Shown here one piece after another: positions 16,442-28,488 of a stretch of 64,000 bases of DNA. Positions within the stretch are counted from its first letter, which is position 1, and each line of letters starts with the position of its first letter. Source of the stretch: Sanghuangporus weigelae (Eukaryota; Basidiomycota; Agaricomycetes; Hymenochaetales; Hymenochaetaceae); assembly GCA_033182465.1 (NCBI GenBank), contig CP137318.1, positions 62,001 through 126,000 on the forward strand, written 5' to 3'. The position numbers and the translations under genes are program-made. The notes beneath the pieces were generated by a model. That model saw only the letters and a program-made list of their open reading frames with translations. It was not told the DNA's origin and did no database searches.

Positions 16442-17852
16442 TTATTGCAATTCCTTTTTCGTGGCCGAATCTGCGTCTGCGTCTTGCCAGCCTCCGACCA
16501 TTGGTCTGAGTTCTGTGTCTGGATTAGGGGTTGGCATGATAGGACTAAGTTGCCCAGACGCAAACTCGTGCTGGCGTTTTTCCAAGTCTAGGTACAGAAA
16601 GTAAACAGGGGCAATGAAATTAGATGTGAGGTACGATGCTTACCATGAGCCCACATCGCTGCGCCGACGCGGTTTGAGATTGAGAAAACCAAACCGACAA
16701 TAGGTAGGCCTTCTAAAAGGGAAGCAGCAAAACCAAAAGCTAGTGACAGTGCACGATGAGCTCCTCTTGCACCTTCGCCTTCGAAGAACGCGGAGAAACG
16801 TACAGATGTATTGTGGTTTACGCTCTTCCATGAAGATTGAGATTTGATCCTGTGTCATTTTCTTGGCCTCAAAGTACTATATCCGAACGGTAATCAGTGT
16901 GTAGACAAGTAAAGAATGGGCTGAGAATACGCACCCGACGGTGCAAATGTCGTGCTGCCCCGACTGCCTTCAGGTATGCCCCTACGGCAATACCAACAAA
17001 GGGATAGAAGTTTAAAGGGAGAAGGACGACTAGGAAGCACGTCGTCATCACCACATTTGTGCAACCTCGGTCTCAGCAAGAGCTAGCCTCACCTCTTCGA
17101 ATAGCAAACCTCACAACGAAATTCCCCGCAAGCCTCTCCCACTTCGACTCTCCTTTTTGGCGCAGATTAGGAGGAACTGCGAATTCCTCCACATATGGTC
17201 TCCAGAACTCCGGCCCCTTACCGCGAGATCGGACGGTATGGTCCCATGCTCTGTCCCGGGCGATTCGCAAATTTTTAGCTAGGAAAACTCGGATGATGTA
17301 GGTAATTTGGTCGGAGAGGAAAAGGAGTGTCGCGTCTGGGCAGGAATGTCATTACTGTAATATACATGACTGAATAGAATGCTACTCTCACAGGTTGTGA
17401 TGCTGAACGGTAGCTGATATCCGAAGAGTGTGTCGTTGGAAAGACCTGTCACACGAGGAGAGCTGACGAAGAACTCATCAATGCGAACGTAAAGTCATAG
17501 ATGCGTATGCGCACACTTACTTTCGGAGAAATATTTCGACGAACTTGCGCTGGACATTGAATGTGATCGCAGCCTGCACTCCCCGCAAGACAGGATTTAC
17601 GATATCAATGACTTCTTTAGTGTGCGTTTAGATAAATTCAAGTAGTAGTTTACACACCCAGCCCAATCCGACGATGGCGCCTCGGACGAAACCATGTTTA
17701 CACTTCTCCCAAGTAGGGACATAGAGGTTCTTGTCAGTGAGAAGTCTATGTGCTCCAACGACTACATAAATCGGGGGGAAATCAAGTCGCTCATTGCGCA
17801 CCGTGCGCGAGATGTCTGTATTTGTTGGGTCGGCGACAGTGCTGGTAGACAT
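16442..17852 (-). CDS. EI24/RRT8-like membrane protein
   Basis: Eight exons total exactly 357 codons (356 residues): 17852-17654, 17611-17521, 17462-17392, 17335-17093, 17065-16935, 16876-16822, 16778-16644 and 16587-16442. Order of landmarks: a soluble N-terminus, a membrane-associated block around GFVRGAIVGLGWVF, SNDTLFGYQLPFSITT, a charged loop RARDRAWD-like with RGKGPEFW, the hydrophobic hairpin LVVLLPLNFYPFVGIAVGAY, then YFEAKKMTQDQ and a second hairpin LLEGLPIVGLVFSISNRVGA ending MWAHDLEKRQ. The paired helical hairpins and the GAA-W-DLEK end resemble the fungal EI24-domain family that includes RRT8/LDS lipid-droplet or spore-wall proteins. A 43-bp intron at 16779-16821 is unusually short, but without it the frame breaks. 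Function is inferred by resemblance only. Confidence 0.7.
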
Positions 17853-18059
17853 GAGGGTAACGAAGATGGTATCGAAAGGCGCGCGTCTAGTATGCGTACG
17901 GTCACGAGCGTCGCGTCAGCATCAGATCTCAATTTTGCACGTAGAAATTTCATTATCAACGGTACTTCATAATCCCTGTAAATAACTATGAAAATATTAC
18001 TTTCGCAGAGGTGTGGAAGTTATATAGTGACAAGAACGAGGCATAATTGTATGGATAAA

Positions 18060-21000
18060 TCATCTAGAAGCACGAGCCGCAAGAGCGGCGAGCTCGTCGT
18101 CGTACGAAGGTAGAGGCTCCCCGAACATAGCTCGTTCTTCTCTAATCCTCTCGATCTCTCTTCGAATGTTATCCATCTCAAAAAGGATCTCATTCTGCTG
18201 CAATCCAATTCTCGATAGAGCATGCGAGCGTATAATTTCGCTCTGGCCATCCGGGGTCACCGATGTGTTTCTGTTGACTCTGGTCTCCCTCATCTCTCTT
18301 CCGAGTTTCGTCTCTGCCACATGTTGTGCGTGGATAGCAACGACATCTGCGCTTCCAGAACTCGATGGTGGGTAGGAGTTATCAGTGCCACTCGCTTGCA
18401 ACGAATATTGATATGGCACGGCGCGTAATTGCTGCGTTTCACTATCCACAGACGAAGTTGAGGGCTGAATAACGTCGCCAGAACGAAGATTCATCTGCTG
18501 CATGGAATTTGCGGTGTAATCGACGTAGTATACTCCTTTCTGCTGTCGGACACGTCGGCGACGGAAGAAAAGCAGGAGCGCCGCGATGATCCCCAGACAC
18601 AGGAGTCCTCCGACAACCGCTCCGACTATGATTCCAATGTTAGACGATCCGGTTGAGTCTTCACCGTCTCCATTTCCGCCTCTGTTTTCTGAGAAGTCAA
18701 CTGGTCGTAAAGGAACGCTAAAGAATTGGTCACTATCTGAGCAGATTCCAGTCGGAGAAAGAGGCATACTTCAGTGCAAGAGGCGCGAACATCGCTCCTT
18801 GAGCTGGACTGTGGGTATCCAATGAATACTGTGCTTCACATAAATCGAGAAAGATAATATGCACCTGCTCTGTCCTGCGACCCAAGAGCCACTGTCCGCA
18901 TGGTACGAGATTGGGAACGGCAGGTTCTGATCGGAATTCGCAGAGCCATACTCCCAAACTTGTGATATCATCGCATCTCGAACTGTCGTATCAGACGCGC
19001 TGGAGGCAGCAAACAGCATCCAGTCTATGACGACGTTAGCCGAGCATGAAATTGAAACAGTGTATTCTTTTACCTGAACGAGTGATCGAAGACGCGTTGG
19101 AGCTATCTAAAGGGATTCCGTATTTCCATAACGCTGTTTCGTTGCGTATTAGTCTGGGAACTGGTCACGAGTAAGAAGCACATACACGTCTGTTGCTTGT
19201 AAAAGGACGTCTGCAAGCTGTATACCTTAAGGGACATCAGCAAACTGGAAGCAAATCGGAAGACAACGAGAGAGCTCACCGAACTGTCGATGAGATTGAG
19301 TTGCAGAAGTTTGTCTGCATAGAGGTTATAGATTAGCCCAGAAGAACCGGAGCCAAAGTTCAGGACAAGCTGATCCGATGCGGAAGCAAGATTGGTCCAT
19401 TGCTGGACATATTGCTTTGCGATCGTCTGTATCCGAACCATAAGCATCAATCTCGAGAAGAGGGCTATTAAGCGCACATCATAATTGCTCTGGTCGTCCG
19501 AGCGTCCCCCGTATTGGCTGATCTTTGCCATCGCTCCTATGCCGATGATCCCCTTGAGTATCAAGTTTGTTTGATTTGCTGAGGTGATCCCATCCGAACT
19601 CGATGTGGTTCTGAGTTTTGTGTCAAATAGTATTTCAGAAGGTCTGGTAATATGTACTCACTCGTCAACAGGGTTCATCGTGTTGTTGACAAGGTAATCC
19701 GCCCATCTATTCAAGAGACCATACTGGGTTGAAGATATATGAGTCCATCGGGAATGAAATATGACCGAATACTACATACGTGCTCGGCAAGGAGGCTCCC
19801 ATCACCAGTGGTCTGAGCATGTGCGAGACTCATGATCAGCATGTTCGCCGAGTCTGAAACGCGAATTCATTGCGGAGTCAGGCTTGGCTATAAGTATGTC
19901 CGTCAGAATACACACGTTCAATCTCCTGGTTATGTCCGTTGGGATTACCCGTAACGTTCGGGAATCGGCTGCCTACATGAAATCAGAACATAGCTATAAC
20001 TATTTGAAAGATCAGAGACAACGTACCAGCATCCTGAGCAGCAAATAAGTTTGTGTACTGGGGGCTCTCCTGATACTCCAAGAGCGGACTCAGAAGGTAA
20101 CCGAGAATATCAGGGTTAAGATAGAGGTAAATGGGCATGGCTGAGTATAGGACATCGACGGCGTTCACTCTATGTACGTCATGAATTTCTGTGGGACGAT
20201 AGACGGAACAGAGACCGGTCTTACCCTCCTGAACCGATGCCCCCCATGTCCTTTATGAAGGCCTTCACATCAGATGTGTTGAGGGCTCCATTTGCCTTCG
20301 AAAGGGTATATTCGAGAGCGCCCATTGCCTGACGTGTAGACAGGGACAAAATATCTCCGTAGTTGTTGGAGATTTTGCTTGCATCACCAAGGATCTGGTT
20401 GTCCAGAGAAACCGCTGTGGACAGAGCATCGACAGAATGGTTGACGACGTCCCCGATCTGAGAATTCTGACGGTAAGTAATAGGATTATCTCGGAGTGTA
20501 ATGAGACTGACAGCATCGTGGATGTTGGTAAACTGAGACCAATAATATGCACTTCGACCCTCAATCTGAGTCAATCTATTGGTGTATTGGATGACAGGAT
20601 CGCGGACAACTCCAAGAGCGAAGGCTATTGGTTCGCTGGTCGAGGACACGCTTCCGAGGTCTACTGAAAAGCTCAACGTGTTGAATGGACTGTAAAAGAC
20701 ATTCGTCAGTCAGGTTATTGCAGCCGCGCGAGGCAAACCCGGTACTGACTTCCCGACCGGGTGAGTTCCCGCTTGAGCTTGATCATTGAGACTAGTGCCA
20801 TTTGCAAAACCAGCTCGAATGTCATCGGCAGGCCCAATTTGCCAGGATACGCCTGTCGTCTGAAGAGAAGAGCGCAAGGATTTTTCAGTATGAAAAGCTT
20901 CAGCCATTGTATGTTTCTTGCCTTTTTAGCGCAGTAGTACACGGTTGCGTCCTGGGGTCTATCATCAATCTCCTGGAACGGGCCTGGAGACGTCAGACCC

Positions 21001-21769
21001 ATCTGCAAATAAACAAAATCGCTCGATTCATTTATCTGCCATTCTGATTCCAGCCCACTGTTCCCCGATATCCATTCTACAGACATAGATTATGGGCCAG
21101 TCTTTCTTGAAAAGTGAATGAATACGCACGTCCGGTCACATCGGAGTAAATCGTAATGTCGTGAGCGTTTCCATCAATCGAGTCCACTTCGAAGTACAGA
21201 TACGAAAATGGCAGAGACTGACGGACAATGTCTTTGGCCTAAAGGATACGCAGAACATCCAGCACTCAGACCAACAAATCCTCAAATGCAACTGACGAAA
21301 CATACTTCAATTGGACTCATGAAAGTCATGATGACGTTTACAAGACCAGCTTGCAAGACATATGACGACCGCGTCGGAGTGAATACAAATGATTGCTGGA
21401 TTGCGTTCACTAAAGGTGTATTTGTTGGCGGAACTCCTAACAACTGATACGGATTTCCATCGACGAGGATCGCCGCATCCCACCCCATGTCCTACAGCAT
21501 GGGTAAGCGAAGCAGCCATAATAACAAAGATCGCAAGTGACACTTACTGCACTGACGTCGCTCCATAATCTCGGGATGGCTTGATTCAAAGGAACTGAAC
21601 CAGTTGTGTTGAAACCTAAAGGTGCCCATGCATTGACGTAGGGAGATTTTACAGCGAGAGGTAGCGAGAATGGATTGAAAGGTGACGTTGTCCAGTTTCC
21701 CTGGGCCAGTACGAGAGTACTGAGAAAAAGCAAAGAAAGTAGAGCACAAAAGAGTGTGTGTGTCGACAT
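18060..21769 (-). CDS. GtaA-like membrane-anchored protein, copy A
   Basis: Spliced from a dozen or so exons, roughly 900-1000 residues. The signal peptide (MSTHTLFCALLSLLFLSTLV) is followed by the N-terminal GtaA/DUF5127 region (SPFNPFSLPLAVKSPYVNAW, MGWDAAILVDG, QSFVFTPTRSSYVLQAG). The DUF4965 six-hairpin region follows: SAYYWSQF, LSLSTRQAMGALEYTL, VNAVDVLYSAMPIYLYLNP, LILKGIIGIGAMAKISQYGG, GLIYNLYADKLLQLNL, then SPAQGAMFAPLALK. Aspergillus GtaA is an extracellular glutaminase; activity of this paralog is unproven. After the ectodomain come one helix (IIVGAVVGGLLCLGIIAALL), a basic stop, a Ser/Gln-rich tail, a coiled coil (NIRREIERIREERAMFG) and a terminal LPSYDDE. Several introns use the donor GTCAGT. 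It is divergent from peroxiredoxin-like copy 1. No lesion was seen. Confidence 0.82.
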
Positions 21770-22222
21770 TTAAAGCTGGAAGAGAGGATGAAAGAGTGGG
21801 ATGAAGATGCGAGGATTGACTGTAGCATCCCAGGCCCTTCGCTTCCCGTGAGATAGATGCTACACACAGCCTGAGCCTGGTAGCGTCAGCATGGCGAATC
21901 AAGAGAGATTTAAGAGAACAGAACGGGCGCATCAGACGTATGTGGCTAAAATCCCGGTAATAGCCGTCGCCAACTACGAGAACGAGACCAAAGCTCGGAT
22001 GTACCGATTCGCGTTCCTGCCATCATGATTCACGTTTCAATGGGCTCGCCTATCTAAGTACTACAGATGGGGAAGATCCAAACCAGTGGATTCCTGATGA
22101 AGTCGGCGAGGCGGCAACGACTCGGAGTGGGTTTGAAAGTGCTGATCGAAATTGAAGCGGAGTTTCAACAGTACAAGATTGACGATCAAATGGACGGACA
22201 CCCACTCATGTCATGAATAACC
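21770..22222. promoter_or_regulatory. shared divergent promoter region, module 1
   Basis: This 453-bp gap separates the ATG of GtaA-like copy A (minus) from the ATG of the peroxiredoxin-like gene (plus). Blocks of it, such as catgattcacgtttc near 22024 and ttcctgatgaagtcgg near 22090, recur in the matching gap of module 2 (near 27350 and 27414), with weaker traces in module 3. Constraint or recent duplication could both explain this. Confidence 0.5.
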
Positions 22223-23229
22223 ATGACGGATGCTGATGCTATTCATCCTACGAACATTCCATCCGCCGAAACAATTGAATTGGCATCTCATGTCAAAGTT
22301 TTAGACGGCAAAGGGAATCAGGTCCCATTTGGTGATCTCTTTGCATCGTCAAAAACTATCATTGTTTTCATCCGTAAGTGCTGTGCTTGATCGACCATGC
22401 TTATTGACGTCAATCATACTACACAGGTCACTTCTTTTGCGGGGTATCAATTCTGTTTGCCTGAGATTAAGCGATTACACTGACGTTGTAAATATTCTAG
22501 ACATGTCAAGTATGGCTCATAGCTCGAATCCTTGAATCAGCGCCTAATAACTTTCCTGTCCAGGCATATGTGTCGCGGCTCGCAGCAGTTCCAGGGACTA
22601 AGCTCGCCGAATCCAATGTCCAGCTGGTAATCATCGGGTGCGGTGAATGGGAACTTATAGATGACTACAAAAGTTTGTATGTTCGTGTACATCGCACGGG
22701 GCACTCACAGAGCTCTGCGCAAGAAAACACCGGTTTCACAGGAAATATATACGCCGACCCATCTCGGGAGCTATATCGCAAGCTTGGAATGATGACCGAA
22801 AACCTGAAGATAACTCCTACCGGACAAAAGAAGCGCAGTTACGTTCCTGAGACAGTGCCGAGCGTCTTGAAGAGTATCTGGGCAAGCGTTCTTCGTCCGA
22901 TGTAATTCCAATGAATCCCGCTGAGCTCCGCCGCGCAGAAAGGACCTATAACACATCCTCTTCAGCTTGGGAAACAGGGAAATATCTCCCAACTAGGTGG
23001 TGATTTTATATTCGGCCCAGGTAGGTTTACCGTTTTGATATTGGTTTCTGGCTTTGGTTCAAGCAGTTTCTAGGAAATACGTGCCACTTCACCCATCTAA
23101 TGGAGCATACAGAAGACCGTAAGATTAGATTTTTTTTCTGTTTTTCATTGCCCTTGACTCATTATTTAACTTTACCTAGATATCGAAGTCGTAGACCTAA
23201 TGAAAGAAGCTGGCGTAAAAATACAATAG
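22223..23229 (+). CDS. AAED1/PRXL2C-like peroxiredoxin-like protein, copy 1 (intact)
   Basis: Eight exons (22223-22373, 22427-22443, 22501-22509, 22564-22672, 22724-22881, 22939-23020, 23074-23118, 23180-23229) total exactly 207 codons, 206 residues. The protein belongs to the AhpC/TSA antioxidant-like thioredoxin-fold group. Landmarks: TIIVFIRHFFCGTCQAYVSRL with a CxxC redox pair (CGTC), VQLVIIGCGEW, GNIYADPSRELYRKLGM, the QLGGDFIFGPG loop typical of the family, then TCHFTHLMEHTED. Exon 3 is only 9 nt and supplies the second cysteine (T-C-Q). The intron at 22882-22938 is GC-AG. There is no signal peptide, so it is probably cytosolic. This is the only undamaged copy of the three here. Confidence 0.85.
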
Positions 23230-24118
23230 TTTATTGTGTTTTTGGCTTCAAATGTTTTGCACTCCTTCGTTTATAATTGTGAGAGCAGTCCACCAAACTA
23301 AGGGAAAATGGAGCGTCCTCGAACGCGTCACGCGCATGTACAGCATTTACAGAGGTATCTAAGCTACTCTGCAGTAAGGACGACGCGTAATTGCGTTGAA
23401 ATATCATCTGCTCGAAGCATGAACTGCAAGAGCAGCAATCTCAGCCTCCTCCTCGTAAGAAGGCAGAGGCTCCCCGAACATAGCTCGTTCCTCCCTAATC
23501 CTTGCGATCTCTCTGCGAATATCATCCATCTCAAAAAGGATTTCATTTTGTTGCAATCCAAGTCTTGATAGAGCATGTGAACGTATCATTTCGTTCTGGC
23601 CATCCGAAGTTACCGAAGTGAGCGTTTTGGTCCTGTTCTCCGTCATTGCACTTCCAGATTTGGTCTCTCCCAAATATTGTGTGCGTGCACCAGCGACTTC
23701 GGTATCTCCGGAGGACGATGGATATTGATATGGCACGGTGCGCAATTGTTGCGCTCCAGTATTTACCAACGAACTGAAGGGCTCAATGATGGAGTCAGAA
23801 GGAAGATTCGCCCGCTTTAGGGGATTTGTGTGGCCTTCGCGATTATGTGTCCCACTCTTCTGTCGTCGACGTCGACGATATAAGAAAAATAGGAAGATCG
23901 CGATGATCCCTAGACCCGTGAGTCCTCCGACAACCGCTCCGACTATGATTCCTTTGTTGGACGATCCGTTTAGTTCTCCTCCGCCTCCACCTTCTTCCCT
24001 GTTTCCCGAGAATTCAACGGTTTGCAATGGAACGCTAAAGAATTGGTCACTGTCTGAACATTCTCTGACATGAAAAAGAATCTTACTTCAGTGCAAGAGG
24101 TGCGAACATCGCTCCTTG
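22606..24118. repeat. near-identical segmental duplicate, copy 1
   Basis: This 1.5-kb tract matches 27865-29377 at a constant offset of 5259 bp with no indel. By eye there are only about seven base differences. It covers the 3' half of peroxiredoxin-like copy 1, the convergent gap and the membrane-tail exons of GtaA-like copy B. Outside the tract identity falls and indels appear. Confidence 0.85.
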
Positions 24119-27091
24119 AGCCGGACTGTGGGTATCCAATGAATACCGTGTATCACACAAATCGAGTAAGGTAATATGCACCTGTTCTGTCCTGCGACCC
24201 CAGAACCATTGTCCGGATGGTACGAGATTGGAAACGGCAGATTCTGATTGGAATTCACAGAGCCATACTCCCAGACTTGTGATATCATTGCATCTCGAAC
24301 TGTCGTATCAGACGCGCTGGAGGCAGCGAACAGCATCCAGTCTAGGATGACGTTAGTCGAGCATGAAATTAAAGCACTTTAATCTTTTACCTGAACGAGT
24401 AATCGAAGACACATTGGAGTTATCCAGAGGAATCCCGTATTTCCTTAACACTGTTAAGCTACGTATCAGTCCGGGAAACGGTCACGAGTAAGAAGCACAT
24501 ACGCGTTTGTTTCTTGTAAAAGGCCGTCTGCAATTTGTATACCTTAAGGGACATCAGTAAACTAGAAGCAAATCGAAAGAAAACCAAAGAGCTCACCGAA
24601 CTGTCGATGAGGTTCAGCTGTAGAAGTTTGTCCGCATACAAATTGTAAATTAGCCCAGAAGAACCGGATCCAAAGTTCAGGACAAGCTGGTCCGATGCAG
24701 AAGCAAGATTGGTCCATTGCTGGACATATTGCTTTGCAATCCCCTACATTGGGCGTCATAAGCATCAGTCACGGCACATCGTGAGAAGACAAATCAAGCG
24801 CACATCATATCTGCTTTGGTCGTCCGAGCATCCCCCGTATTGGCTGATCTTTGCCATCGCTCCTATTCCTATGATCCCCTTGAGTATCAAATTTGTTTGA
24901 TTTGTTGAGGTAATCACATCAGAAGTCGATGTCGTTCTGAGTTTCGTGTCAAATAGTATTTCAAAAGGTCTGGTAATATGGACTTACTCGCCAACAGGGT
25001 TCATTGTGTTGTTGACAAGGTAACCTGCCCAACTGTTCAAGAGACCATACTGGGTGGATGACATGTGAGTCCATTGAGAATGAAGTATGACCGAATACTA
25101 CATACGTGCTGGGCAAGGAGGCTTCCATCACCAGTGGCCTGAGCATGTGCGAGACTCATGATCAGCATGCTCGCTGAGTCTGGAACGCGAATCAGTTTGG
25201 GAGTCAGTCGTAGCTATAAGTACATCCGTCAGGGTACATACGTTCAATCTTTTGGCTGTGTCCATCGGGATTACCTGTAGCGTTCGGGAATCGGCTGCCT
25301 ACTTGAAATTAGAACATAGCTATAACTATCTGAAAGATCAGAGACAACATACCAGAATCTTGAGCAGCGTATGAGTTTGTGTACTGAGGGCTCTCCTGAT
25401 ACTCCAAGAGCGGACTCAGAAGATAACCGAGAATATCAGGATTTAGATAGAGGTAGATGGGCATGGCTGAGTATAGGACATCAACTGCGTTCACTCTATG
25501 TACGTCATGAATTTCTGTGGGACGATAGACGAAACAAAGATCGGCCTTACCCTCCAGAACCAATGCCTCCCATGTCTTTCATGAATACCTTCACATCGGA
25601 TGTGTTGAGGACTCCATTTGCCTTCGAAAGGGTATATTCGAGAGCGCCCATTGCCTGACGTGTAGACAAAGACAAAATATCTCCGTAGTTGTTGGAGATT
25701 TTTCCTGCATCACTAAGTATCTGGTTGTCCAAAGAAATGGCTGTGGATAGAGCATCGACAGAGTGGTTGACGACGTCCCCGATCTGAGAATTCTTGTGTC
25801 AATTCATAGTACTATCTGGAATCATTGCAACGGGACTGACGACATCTTGAATATTGGTGAATTGAGACCAATAATATGCACTCCGTTCCTCAATCTGAGT
25901 TAATCTGTTGGTGTATTGGATGACAGGATTGCGGACAACTCCAAGAGCGAATGCTATTGGTTCACTGGTCGAGGACACGCTTCCGAGGTCTACTGAAAAG
26001 CTCAGTATGTTGAATGGGCTGTCAGAGGCATTCGTCAGTCTGATTATTGCAGCTGTTCGGGGCAAACCTGGTACTGACGGCCCGACCCGGTGAGTTCCCA
26101 CTTGAGCTTGATCAGTGAGACCAGTGCTATTTGCGAAATCAGCTTGAATGTCACCATCAGGTCCAATTTGCCAGGATACTCCGGTCGTCTGTAGACAAGA
26201 GCACCGGGAGTTTTCAAAATGAAAAGCTTCAGACATTGTAAATTACTTGCCTTTTTAGTGCAGTAGTATACGGTTGCATCTTGGGGTCTATCACGGATCT
26301 CCTGGTACGGTCCTGGAGACGTCAGACCCATCTGCAAATAAACAAAATCGCTCGATTCATTTATCTGCCATTCTGATTCCAGCCCATTGTCTCCCGATAT
26401 CCATTCTACAGACATAGATTATGGGCCAGTCTTTCTCAAAGGTGAATGAATACGCACCTCCAGTCACATCGGAGCGAATCCTAATGTTGTGAGCGTTTCC
26501 GTCAATTGATTCGACTTCGAAATACAGATACGAAAATGGCAGAGATTGACGGACAATGTCTTTGGCCTAAAGGATACGCAGAACATCCAGCACTCAGACC
26601 AACAAATCCTCAACTACAACTAACGAAGCATACTTCAATTGGACTCATGAAGGTCATGGTGACGTTTACAAGACCAGCTTGTAAGACATATGACGACCTC
26701 GTCGGAGTGAATACAAATGATTGCTGAATTGCGTTCACCGTATTTGCTGGTGGCTCTCCTAACAGCTGATACGGGGTTCCGTCAACGAGGATTGCCGCAA
26801 CCCATCCCATGTGCTAGCACATGGGTCAGCAAAGCAGCCATAACGGCAAAAATCGCGAGTGATGCTTACTGCATTGACGTCGCTCCATAATTTCGGGAGG
26901 GCTTGACTCAAAGGAGCTGAACCTGTTGTATTGAAACCTAAAGGTGCCCATGCGTTGACGTAGGGAGATTTCACAGCGAGAGGTAGAGAGAATGGATTGA
27001 AAGGTGACGTTGACCAGTTACCCTGAGCCAATACGAGACTACTGAGAAAAAGCAAAGAAAGTAGAGCACAAAACAGTGTGTGCGTGGACAT
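23404..27091 (-). CDS. GtaA-like membrane-anchored protein, copy B
   Basis: Same architecture and exon layout as copy A. Signal peptide MSTHTLFCALLSLLFLSSLV starts at the ATG at 27089-27091. Then come PFNPFSLPLAVKSPYVNAW, WVAAILVDGTPYQLLG (shorter here than in copy A by a few residues), QSFVFTPTRSSYVLQAG, LSLSTRQAMGALEYTLSKAN, VNAVDVLYSAMPIYLYLNP and IIGIGAMAKISQYGG. The tail has IIVGAVVGGLTGLGIIAIFL, an Arg-rich stop, a Ser-rich segment, DIRREIARIREERAMFG and LPSYEEE near the end. Its 3' part lies inside the 1.5-kb tract shared with copy C, so its tail differs from that of copy C by only about one residue although the ectodomains differ more. No frameshift was seen. Biochemical activity is inferred from the GtaA family. 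Confidence 0.82.
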
Positions 27092-27502
27092 TTAAGGCCA
27101 GAAGAGAGATGATGAAAGAGTGGAATGAAGATGCGGGGCTTGACTGTGGCATCCCAGGTCCTTCGCTTCTCGTGAGATAGATGCTATACACAGCCTGGTA
27201 GCATCAGCATGTCGAATCAAGAGCGAGTTAAGAGAACAGAGCGGGCGCATCAGACGTATGTGGCTAAGGTCCTGGGAAATAGCCGACGCCAACACTATGA
27301 GAACGAGACCAAAGCTCGGATGTATTGAGTCGTGCCCTTTCGACATCATGATTCACGTTTCGAGGGACTCGCTTATCTGCTACAGATGGAGAAGATCCAA
27401 ATCAGTGGATGGATTCCTGATGAAGTCGGCGGACTGGATCGCAATTAAAGCGGAGTTTCAACAGTACACATATGACGATCAAGCACTGACACCTTCACAA
27501 CC
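27092..27502. promoter_or_regulatory. shared divergent promoter region, module 2
   Basis: This lies between the ATG of copy B and the ATG of peroxiredoxin-like copy 2. It is similar to 21770-22222 with several deletions. Confidence 0.45.
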
Positions 27503-28488
27503 ATGACGGATACTGATGCTACTCACGTTCCATCTGCCGAAACAATTGAGCTGGCATCTCGTGTCAAAGTTCCCATTTGGTGATCTCTTTGCATTGTCAA
27601 AGACTATCATTGTTTTCATCCGTCAGTGTTGTGCTTGATCGACCATGCTTATTGACATCAATTATACTCACGGCGGCACAGGTCACTTCTTTTGCGGGGT
27701 ATCACTTCTGTTCGCCTGAAATTAAGCGATTCATTCCACTGACATTGCAAATATTCTAGACATGCCAAGTACGATTCATAGCTCGAATCCTTGAATCAGC
27801 GCCTAATAACCTTCCTGTCCAGGCATATGTGCCGCAGCTCGCAGCAGTTCCAGGGACCAAGTTTGCCGAATCCAATGTCCAGCTGGTAATCATCGGGTGC
27901 GGTGAATGGGAACTTATAGATGACTACAAAAGTTTGTATGTTCGTGTACATCGCACGGGGCACTCACAGAGCTCTGCGCAAGAAAACACCGGTTTCACAG
28001 GAAATATATACGCCGACCCATCTCGGGAGCACTATCGCAAGCTTGGAATGACGACCGAAAACCTGAAGACAACTCCTACCGGACAAAGGAAGCGCAGTTA
28101 CGTTCCTGAGACAGTGCCGAGCGTCTTGAAGAGTATCTGGGCAAGCGTTCTTCGTCCGATGTAATTCCAATGAATCCCGCTGAGCTCCGCCGCGCAGAAA
28201 GGACCTATAACACATCCTCTTCAGCTTGGGAAACAGGGAAATATCTCCCAACTAGGTGGTGATTTTATATTCGGCCCAGGTAGGTTTACCGTTTTGATAT
28301 TGGTTTCTGGCTTTGGTTCAAGCAGTTTCTAGGAAATACGTGCCACTTCACCCATCTAATGGAGCATACAGAAGACCGTAAGATTAGATTTTTTTTCTGT
28401 TTTTCATTGCCCTTGACTCATTATTTAACTTTACCTAGATATCGAAGTCGTAGACCTAATGAAAGAAGCTGGCGTAAAAATACAATAG
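27503..28488 (+). pseudogene. AAED1/PRXL2C-like, copy 2, frameshifted
   Basis: It starts like copy 1 (MTDTDATHVPSAETIELASR). Relative to copy 1 it lacks 23 bp right after the sequence gtcaaagtt (about 27572). The loss shifts the frame and brings a TGA within a few codons. Downstream exons, including the 9-nt micro-exon (here ACATGCCAA), the GC-AG intron and the last exon ending at 28488, are intact and, from about 27865 on, almost identical to copy 1. No obvious in-frame ATG rescues the N-terminal strand and CxxC, so this is most likely a recently dead gene. Confidence 0.8.

Noticed and set aside
18586-24073. Plus-strand frames rich in Pro/Ser (for example 23738-24073 and 18586-18825)
   Set aside because: These are antisense to the Gly/Ser-rich tail exons of the GtaA-like genes and repeat only because those exons repeat.
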